A stretch of DNA of 64,000 nt, from positions 248,001 through 312,000 of the forward strand of contig NZ_CP022221.1 of the NCBI RefSeq assembly GCF_004114935.1. Direction: 5' to 3'. This document shows, in pieces, positions 58,723 through 64,000 of this stretch. Origin of the DNA: Bradyrhizobium zhanjiangense (lineage in GTDB: Bacteria > Pseudomonadota > Alphaproteobacteria > Rhizobiales > Xanthobacteraceae). A program made the position numbers and the translations under genes. Position 1 is the stretch's first letter, and each line of letters opens with the position of its first letter. The notes under the pieces were generated by a model that was not told where the DNA came from, ran no database searches, and worked only from the letters and a program-made list of their open reading frames with translations.

Positions 58723-59928
58723 ATGAGTTCTGAAGCCGCCACAGGTGCCATGAGTGGATTGCGCGTCATCGATCTCACGCGCGTGCTCGGCGGTCCCTAT
58801 TGCACCCAGATCCTCGCCGACCATGGCGCCGACGTCATCAAGGTCGAGCCGCCCGCGGGCGACGAGGTGCGCGAATGGGGCCCTCCCTTCCACGAGGAGG
58901 ACGCGGCCTATTTCGTCGGCATCAACCGCAACAAGCGCTCGATCGGCCTCGACCTCGCCTCCGAGGGCGGCCGTGCCGTGCTGCTGAAGATGCTGGAGAC
59001 GGCCGACGTCCTGATCGAGAATTTCAAGCCGGGCACCCTTGAGAAATGGGGCATCGGCAACGAAGTGCTGCGCGCAAAATTCCCGCGTCTCGTGCATTGC
59101 CGGATCTGCGGCTTCGGCGCCGACGGCCCGCGCGGCGGCAATCCCGGCTATGACGCCATCATCCAGGCCATGACCGGCATGATCGCCGCGACCGGCTCAC
59201 CGGAGAGCGGCCCAATGCGGATCGGCGTGCCGCTGGTCGACATCACCACCGGCCTTTATGCGGCGATCGGCATCCTGATGGCGCTGTCGGAGCGCCAGCG
59301 TTCGGGCCAGGGCCAGTTCCTGGAGACGACGCTGTACGAGACCGGCCTTGCCATCATGCATCCGCACACCGCGAATTATTTCATGCATGGCAAGCCGCCC
59401 TCGCTCACCGGCAACGAGCATCCCAACCTCGTGCCCTACGCGATCTTCCCGACGAAAACCGACAACATCTTCATCGGGGTCGGTAATGACGGCACCTTCC
59501 GCAAGCTCGCCAAGGAGATCGGCAAGCCCGAGCTTGGCACCGATCCGCGCTTTGCCCGCAACAAGGACCGCATCGCCAATCGCGAGGCGCTGCGCGCCGA
59601 GCTCGCCGCGGTATTCAGCCAGCACGAGGCCGAGCCGCTGTGCAATCGCCTGCTCGCGGCCGGCCTGCCGGCAGGCCCGGTGCAGAAAATCGACCAGGCG
59701 CTGACCAACCCGCACACGATCGCGCACGGCGATATCATCGAGAAGGACTGGTACAAGGGCGTGGCCTCGCCGATCCGGCTCGATCGCAGCAAGCCCAGCC
59801 TGCGCCGCCTGCCGCCGAAATTCAGCCAGCATTCGGCGGAGGTGCTGGGCGAGTTCGGCTACTCCAAGACGGAGATCGACGCGATGGTCGAAAAAGGCGT
59901 GGTCTGCGGCCCCGAGCGCAAGCGCTGA
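58723..59928 (+). CDS. CaiB/BaiF-family CoA-transferase (class III)
   Basis: The 401-residue protein is a class III CoA-transferase, a family that moves CoA between acids such as formate, oxalate, carnitine or succinate. It shows LRVIDLTRVLGGPYCTQILADHGADVIKVE, the catalytic Asp144 in GNPGYDAIIQAMTG, and PVQKIDQALTNPH near the C-terminus. The substrate cannot be read from sequence; no oxalate decarboxylase or carnitine gene is adjacent. GGGGAAGCGAAGG precedes the start at 58723; a frame reaching to 58633 has no ribosome site. Confidence 0.9.
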   Translation: MSSEAATGAMSGLRVIDLTRVLGGPYCTQILADHGADVIKVEPPAGDEVREWGPPFHEEDAAYFVGINRNKRSIGLDLASEGGRAVLLKMLETADVLIENFKPGTLEKWGIGNEVLRAKFPRLVHCRICGFGADGPRGGNPGYDAIIQAMTGMIAATGSPESGPMRIGVPLVDITTGLYAAIGILMALSERQRSGQGQFLETTLYETGLAIMHPHTANYFMHGKPPSLTGNEHPNLVPYAIFPTKTDNIFIGVGNDGTFRKLAKEIGKPELGTDPRFARNKDRIANREALRAELAAVFSQHEAEPLCNRLLAAGLPAGPVQKIDQALTNPHTIAHGDIIEKDWYKGVASPIRLDRSKPSLRRLPPKFSQHSAEVLGEFGYSKTEIDAMVEKGVVCGPERKR

Positions 59929-59961
59929 GATAAGAGAGATTGAGCGGCGGCGCCGGTCCGC

Positions 59962-60077
59962 TCCCTCCCCCGCTTGCGGGGGAGACTGGGGAGGGTGTCT
60001 CCAAAACGGGACAATCCCCAAGCGGAGAGAGCCCTCACCCGCGCCTTCGGCGCGACCTCTCCCGCAAGCGGGAGAGG
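59962..60077. repeat. Composite palindromic element, copy 2 (inverted relative to 30042)
   Basis: Read on the minus strand it has the same order as the 30042-30158 element: CCTCTCCCGC palindrome, GTGAGGGCTC, a GGGAATGTCCC-like core (here TGGGGATTGTCCC), AGACACCCTCCCCA, then the CCCCGCAAGCGGGGGAGGGA palindrome. It lies between the CoA-transferase gene and the ugp promoter. Confidence 0.75.
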
Positions 60078-60237
60078 TTTTCGAGTTTGCGGCCGCACGC
60101 ATTGCCACGAGCTACCAGCTCTGCTGATCGATCCGCTCGCCGCCAACCAAATGCTGCGGCGCGGTCGCACGCACGTCTTCGCCTATTTTCCGGCTTCCCT
60201 TTTCCAGCGCTTGCCGCTTTCGTTTCGGCCGCTTACA

Positions 60238-60259
60238 CAGTCATGTGAACGTCATATGG
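60238..60259 (+). promoter_or_regulatory. Pho box upstream of ugpB
   Basis: CAGTCAT (60238-60244) and ACGTCAT (60249-60255), separated by 4 bp, make two 11-bp PhoB half-sites of the CTGTCAT-N4 type, about 50-70 nt before the ugpB start. The ugp operon is a known PhoB target in enteric bacteria and rhizobia. This suggests induction by phosphate starvation. Confidence 0.65.
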
Positions 60260-60309
60260 CGCTGCTAGCGCAAGCGCCTCTTTATTGACGGGCAAGGGAG
60301 GTTTTCTTG

Positions 60310-61626
60310 ATGGCTCTTCGACATTTTGGTGCGGCTGCAGCTGTTGCAATCACGGTTGGCTTGTCGGCCTCGCCGGCCCTGGCCGTGACTGAAATCCAGT
60401 GGTGGCACGCGATGACCGGCGCCAACAACGACGTCATCGTCAAGCTCGCGAACGACTTCAACGCATCGCAGAGCGATTACAAGGTGATCCCGACCTACAA
60501 AGGCAATTACGCCGACACGATGAACGCCGGCATCGCCGCCTTCCGCGCCGGCAACGCCCCGCACATCATGCAAGTGTTCGAGGTCGGCACCGCGACCATG
60601 ATGGCCGCGACCGGCGCGGTGAAGCCGGTGTACAAGCTGATGGCCGAGACCGGCGAGAAATTCGATCCGAAGGCCTATCTGCCCGCGATCACCGGTTACT
60701 ACTCGACCTCGAAGGGCGAGATGCTGTCCTTCCCCTTCAACTCGTCGTCGACGGTGATGTGGGTCAATCTCGACGAACTGAAGAAGGCCAATGTCGAGAT
60801 CCCGAAGACCTGGCCGCAGGTGTTCGACGCCGCCAAGAAGCTGCACGACAACGGCCATCCGACCTGCGGCTTCTCAAACTCCTGGGTCACCTGGGTCAAT
60901 CTCGAGCAGCTCTCCGCCTGGCACAACGTGCCGCTGTCGACCAAGGCCAACGGCCTCGACGGTTTCGACACCGTGCTCGAGTTCAACAGCCCGGTCCAGG
61001 TCAAGCACCTCGAGAAGCTGGTCGAGCTCCAGAAGGACAAGACCTACGACTATGCCGGCCGCACCAACACCGGTGAAGGCCGCTTCACGTCAGGCGAATG
61101 CCCGCTCTATCTGACCTCCTCGGCATTCTTCGGCAACGTCAAGGCGCAGGCCAAGTTCAACTTCACCGCCGTCCCGATGCCCTACTATCCCGACGTGAAG
61201 GGCGCGCCGCAGAACTCGATCATCGGCGGTGCCTCGCTCTGGGTCATGGGCGGCAAGTCGGCCGACGATTATAAGGGTGTCGCGAAGTTCCTGAGCTTCC
61301 TCTCCGACACCGATCGCCAAGTCTACATCCACAAGGCCTCGGGCTATCTGCCGATCACCAAGGCGGCCTATGAGAAGGCCAAGGCGGAAGGCTTCTACAA
61401 GGATCAGCCCTATCTCGAGACCCCGCTGCTCGAGCTGACCAACAAGGAGCCGACCGAGAACTCCCGCGGCCTGCGCCTCGGCAACATGGTTCAGCTCCGT
61501 GACGTCTGGTCGGAAGAGATCGAGCAGGCGCTCGCCGGCAAGAAGACCGCCAAGCAGGCGCTGGATGCCGCCGTCGAGCGCGGCAACACGATGCTGCGCC
61601 AGTTCGAAAAGACCGCCGTCAAGTGA
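60310..61626 (+). CDS. ugpB: sn-Glycerol-3-phosphate ABC transporter substrate-binding protein UgpB
   Basis: UgpB is the periplasmic binding protein for glycerol-3-phosphate (and glycerophosphodiesters). The 438-residue product has a signal peptide (LRHFGAAAAVAITVGLSASPALA), then VTEIQWWHAMTGANNDVIVKLANDFN and SFPFNSSSTVMWVN, and GGASLWVMGGKSADDYKGVAKFLSFL near residue ~310. The length equals that of E. coli UgpB. AGGGAGG lies 8 nt before ATG 60310. It heads the ugpBAEC operon under a Pho box. Confidence 0.95.
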   Translation: MALRHFGAAAAVAITVGLSASPALAVTEIQWWHAMTGANNDVIVKLANDFNASQSDYKVIPTYKGNYADTMNAGIAAFRAGNAPHIMQVFEVGTATMMAATGAVKPVYKLMAETGEKFDPKAYLPAITGYYSTSKGEMLSFPFNSSSTVMWVNLDELKKANVEIPKTWPQVFDAAKKLHDNGHPTCGFSNSWVTWVNLEQLSAWHNVPLSTKANGLDGFDTVLEFNSPVQVKHLEKLVELQKDKTYDYAGRTNTGEGRFTSGECPLYLTSSAFFGNVKAQAKFNFTAVPMPYYPDVKGAPQNSIIGGASLWVMGGKSADDYKGVAKFLSFLSDTDRQVYIHKASGYLPITKAAYEKAKAEGFYKDQPYLETPLLELTNKEPTENSRGLRLGNMVQLRDVWSEEIEQALAGKKTAKQALDAAVERGNTMLRQFEKTAVK

Positions 61627-61633
61627 GGCGATC

Positions 61634-61663
61634 AGCGGCAGGCCGGTAACCCGGCCTGCCGCT
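61634..61663 (+). promoter_or_regulatory. Intercistronic hairpin between ugpB and ugpA
   Basis: AGCGGCAGGCCGG (61634-61646) and CCGGCCTGCCGCT (61651-61663) form a perfect 13-bp stem with a TAAC loop, 7 nt after the ugpB stop, and with no T run. Such hairpins after binding-protein genes protect the upstream mRNA segment and give more binding protein than permease; that role is inferred here. Confidence 0.65.
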
Positions 61664-61675
61664 CCTGCGGGCATC

Positions 61676-62557
61676 ATGCAAAAGCAAGCCATTTTCCAAT
61701 CGAAGCTATTGCCCTACGCGCTGGTTGCGCCGCAGCTCGCGATCGTCCTGATTTTCTTCTACTGGCCGGCCCTGCAGGCGGTGATCCAGTCCTACCTGCT
61801 CCAGGACGCCTTCGGTCTTTCGACCAGCTTCGTCTGGTTCGACAATTATCTCGAACTTCTGAAGGACCGCGCCTATTTCGAGGCGATCGTGCGGACCTTC
61901 TTCTTCTCGTTCGCCATCGCAGTCTCGTCGCTGTCGTTTGCGCTGCTGCTAGCGGTGATGGCGGACAAGCCGCTGCGCGGCTCGATGCTCTACCGCACGC
62001 TCTTGATCTGGCCCTATGCGGTGGCGCCGCCGGTCGTCGGCGTGCTCTGGATCTTCATGCTGCACCCCTCGCTGGGTGTGCTCTCGCGCTATGTGCGCGC
62101 CTTGGGGGTCGACTGGAATCCGCTGCTAGACGGCGACCAGGCCGCAACGCTGATCATCCTCGCCGCCGCCTGGAAGCAGATCTCCTACAACTTCCTGTTC
62201 TTCCTCGCCGGCCTTCAGAGCATCCCGAGAAGCGTGCTTGAGGCGGCCGCGATCGACGGCGCGCGCCCGATGCGCCGATTCTGGACCGTGACGTTCCCAC
62301 TGCTGTCGCCGACCATCTTCTTCCTGCTGGTCGTCAACATCGTCTACGCCTTCTTCGACACCTTCGGCATCATCGACACCATGACCCGCGGCGGTCCCGG
62401 CAAGTCGACGGAGACGCTGGTCTACAAGGTCTATTCCGACGGCCTGCTCGGCGGCAATCTCGGCAGCTCCGCGGCGCAATCGGTGATCCTGATGATCATG
62501 GTGATCGTGCTGACCGGAATCCAGTTCCGCTTCGTCGAACGCAAGGTGACCTACTGA
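61676..62557 (+). CDS. ugpA: sn-Glycerol-3-phosphate ABC transporter permease UgpA
   Basis: The 293-residue inner-membrane permease has six transmembrane helices (the first at LLPYALVAPQLAIVLIFFYWPALQAV) and the EAA loop EAAAIDGARPMRRFWTVTFPLLSP that contacts the ATPase. The start at 61676 (MQKQAIFQSKLLPYALVAPQ) fits E. coli UgpA; earlier in-frame sequence lies inside ugpB. Its stop overlaps the ugpE start (TGATG). Confidence 0.95.
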   Translation: MQKQAIFQSKLLPYALVAPQLAIVLIFFYWPALQAVIQSYLLQDAFGLSTSFVWFDNYLELLKDRAYFEAIVRTFFFSFAIAVSSLSFALLLAVMADKPLRGSMLYRTLLIWPYAVAPPVVGVLWIFMLHPSLGVLSRYVRALGVDWNPLLDGDQAATLIILAAAWKQISYNFLFFLAGLQSIPRSVLEAAAIDGARPMRRFWTVTFPLLSPTIFFLLVVNIVYAFFDTFGIIDTMTRGGPGKSTETLVYKVYSDGLLGGNLGSSAAQSVILMIMVIVLTGIQFRFVERKVTY

Positions 62558-63405
62558 TGGTCGAGCAAGAGGGCATCAGGCGCTACGTCGCTCATATCAT
62601 CCTCTGGATCGGGATCGCGATCGTCGCGTTCCCCGTCTACATCGCGATCGTCGCCTCGACCCAGGACAACGCCCTGATAGCGAACGGACAGATGTCGCTG
62701 CTGCCCGGCGGCCATTTCTTCCAGACTTACTACCAGACCATCTTCGTCGGCACGAGCGGCTCGACCCGCGAGCCAGTCGGCAACATGATGCTGAACTCGC
62801 TGGTGATGGCGCTCTTGATCGCGGTCGGCAAGATCGCGATCTCGATCATCTCAGCCTATGCGATCGTCTATTTCCGCTTTCCGTTCCGGATGCCGATCTT
62901 CTGGCTCATCTTCATCACCCTGATGCTGCCGGTCGAGGTGCGCATCTATCCGACCTACAAGATCGTCGCCGATCTGCACATGCTCGACAGCTATGCCGGC
63001 CTGTCGCTGCCGCTGATCGCGTCGGCCACCGCAACGCTGCTGTTCCGCCAGTTCTTCATGACGGTGCCGGACGAACTTTTGGAAGCCTCGCGCATCGACG
63101 GCGCCGGCCCCTTGCGCTTCTTCTGGGATACGCTGCTGCCGCTGTCGCGCACCAACATGGCGGCGCTGTTCGTGATCCTGTTCATCCTCGGCTGGAATCA
63201 ATATCTCTGGCCACTGCTGATCACCACCCGCGACGACATGCAGACGATCCAGATCGGCATCCGCAAGATGATCACCACCAGCGACGCACTCACCGAATGG
63301 CCGATCGTGATGGCAACCGCCGTGCTGGCCATGCTGCCGCCGGTGTTCGTCGTTGTCGCCATGCAGAAGCTGTTCGTGCGCGGACTGGTCGAGACGGAAA
63401 AGTAG
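62557..63405 (+). CDS. ugpE: sn-Glycerol-3-phosphate ABC transporter permease UgpE
   Basis: The 282-residue second permease has six predicted membrane helices (HIILWIGIAIVAFPVYIAIVAS first) and the EAA loop LLEASRIDGAGPLRFFWDTLLPLS. It pairs with UgpA to form the channel. It overlaps ugpA by 1 bp and is followed 20 bp later by ugpC. Length is as in E. coli. Confidence 0.95.
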   Translation: MVEQEGIRRYVAHIILWIGIAIVAFPVYIAIVASTQDNALIANGQMSLLPGGHFFQTYYQTIFVGTSGSTREPVGNMMLNSLVMALLIAVGKIAISIISAYAIVYFRFPFRMPIFWLIFITLMLPVEVRIYPTYKIVADLHMLDSYAGLSLPLIASATATLLFRQFFMTVPDELLEASRIDGAGPLRFFWDTLLPLSRTNMAALFVILFILGWNQYLWPLLITTRDDMQTIQIGIRKMITTSDALTEWPIVMATAVLAMLPPVFVVVAMQKLFVRGLVETEK

Positions 63406-63425
63406 GTTCTTGGAAATGAGTTTTC

Positions 63426-64000
63426 ATGGCTAACGTCACCCTGCGCAGCGTCCGCAAGACCTATCCCGGCGGCTTCGAAGCCATCAAGGGCGTCGACGTC
63501 GATGTCGGCGACGGCCAGTTCTGCGTACTGGTCGGCCCCTCGGGCTGCGGCAAGTCCACATTGCTGCGCATGGTCGCGGGGCTGGAGACCGTCACCGGCG
63601 GCGAGATCGACATCGGCGGCCGCGTCGTCAACCAGATCGAGCCGGCCGATCGCGACATCGCGATGGTGTTCCAGAACTACGCGCTCTATCCGCATATGAG
63701 CGTCTACAACAACATGGCCTACGGCCTGCGCAACCGCGGCATGGCGGAAGCCGAGATCAAGACCCGCGTCGAGGAAGCCGCGCGCGTGCTCGAGCTCTCC
63801 GCCATGCTCGAGCGCAAGCCGCGCCAGCTCTCCGGCGGCCAGCGCCAGCGCGTCGCCATGGGCCGCGCCATCGTGCGCCAGCCAAAAGTGTTCCTGTTCG
63901 ACGAGCCGCTGTCCAATCTCGACGCCAAGCTGCGCATCGCGATGCGGGTCGAGATCCGCAAATTGCAGCGCCGCCTCAACACCACGTCGATCTACGTCAC
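63426..64000 (+). CDS. ugpC: sn-Glycerol-3-phosphate ABC transporter ATP-binding protein UgpC, 3' end missing
   Basis: About 191 of some 360 residues are visible. They include Walker [10 protein letters not shown], the Q-loop [13 protein letters not shown], the signature [14 protein letters not shown] and Walker [17 protein letters not shown]. It is a CUT1-type sugar/polyol ATPase and, by position, energises UgpAE. The regulatory C-terminal domain lies beyond the window, so the UgpC name relies on operon context. A related MalK/SmoK-type ATPase could look the same. Confidence 0.92.
   Translation, partial: MANVTLRSVRKTYPGGFEAIKGVDVDVGDGQFCVLVGPSGCGKSTLLRMVAGLETVTGGEIDIGGRVVNQIEPADRDIAMVFQNYALYPHMSVYNNMAYGLRNRGMAEAEIKTRVEEAARVLELSAMLERKPRQLSGGQRQRVAMGRAIVRQPKVFLFDEPLSNLDAKLRIAMRVEIRKLQRRLNTTSIYV

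Overview
The window is about 64 kb of high-GC chromosomal DNA from an alphaproteobacterium, most likely Bradyrhizobium or a close relative in the Nitrobacteraceae. The evidence is a 163-residue Irr with the heme regulatory motif GCPWHD at Cys29 and the HHH motif at 117-119, a Bradyrhizobium-type Fur hexamer site in front of it, AddAB instead of RecBCD, a DivL-type kinase with Tyr in the H-box, class II EPSP synthase, and many intergenic palindromic repeats of the kind that litter these genomes. Most of the window is core genome.

Layout. 1-9.1 kb is the translation/RNA cluster nusA(3' part)-ylxR-infB-rbfA-truB-rpsO-pnp. 9.3-12.5 kb holds divergent katG and oxyR. 12.5-15 kb is a small accessory patch: a GNAT acetyltransferase, an unknown exported protein with a decayed partial tandem copy behind it, and a GST. 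15-18.7 kb is fabA-fabB-fabI (minus strand), divergent from irr. 18.7-24.5 kb carries single genes: an SH3 protein, a D-2-hydroxyacid dehydrogenase, a barstar-like protein, MoeB/ThiF, an exported pseudo-protease and an orphan ParA. 24.7-30 kb has mutM divergent from ubiE-ubiB-coaBC-dut. 30.4-42.9 kb is one long plus-strand run: divL-tsaE/amgK-pilZ-murU-addB-addA-trxA. 43-47.3 kb holds a DNA ligase, a phosphoesterase, and folC and accD. 47.4-56.3 kb (all minus) holds trpA, trpB, trpF, lapA, ihfB, sppA, rpsA, cmk and aroA. 56.5-58.6 kb has a FYDLN-type acidic protein, tRNA-Ala(GGC), a frameshifted GIY-YIG gene, and ohrR/ohr. The end is a CoA-transferase and the ugpBAEC glycerol-3-phosphate importer, cut in ugpC.

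The most unusual item is at 28.07-29.58 kb. The coenzyme A biosynthesis enzyme CoaBC carries an N-terminal FitA-like ribbon-helix-helix DNA-binding domain, and a perfect 21-nt palindrome lies 40 nt before its start codon, over the ubiB stop. This looks like a metabolic enzyme that has captured an antitoxin-type repressor domain together with an operator. I am not aware of a description of it, but I could not search. Other points of interest: DivL Tyr612; the TsaE-AmgK fusion next to MurU; a protease-like exported protein lacking the catalytic His; AccD with a degraded zinc ribbon; paired OhrR boxes; a Pho box before ugpB; two inverted copies of a ~116-bp composite palindrome 30 kb apart; and two gene remnants (13.9-14.2 kb and 57.26-57.5 kb).

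Limits: all calls come from reading the sequence. Start sites were chosen from ribosome-binding sites and remembered family lengths. Functions of hypothetical proteins are not assigned.
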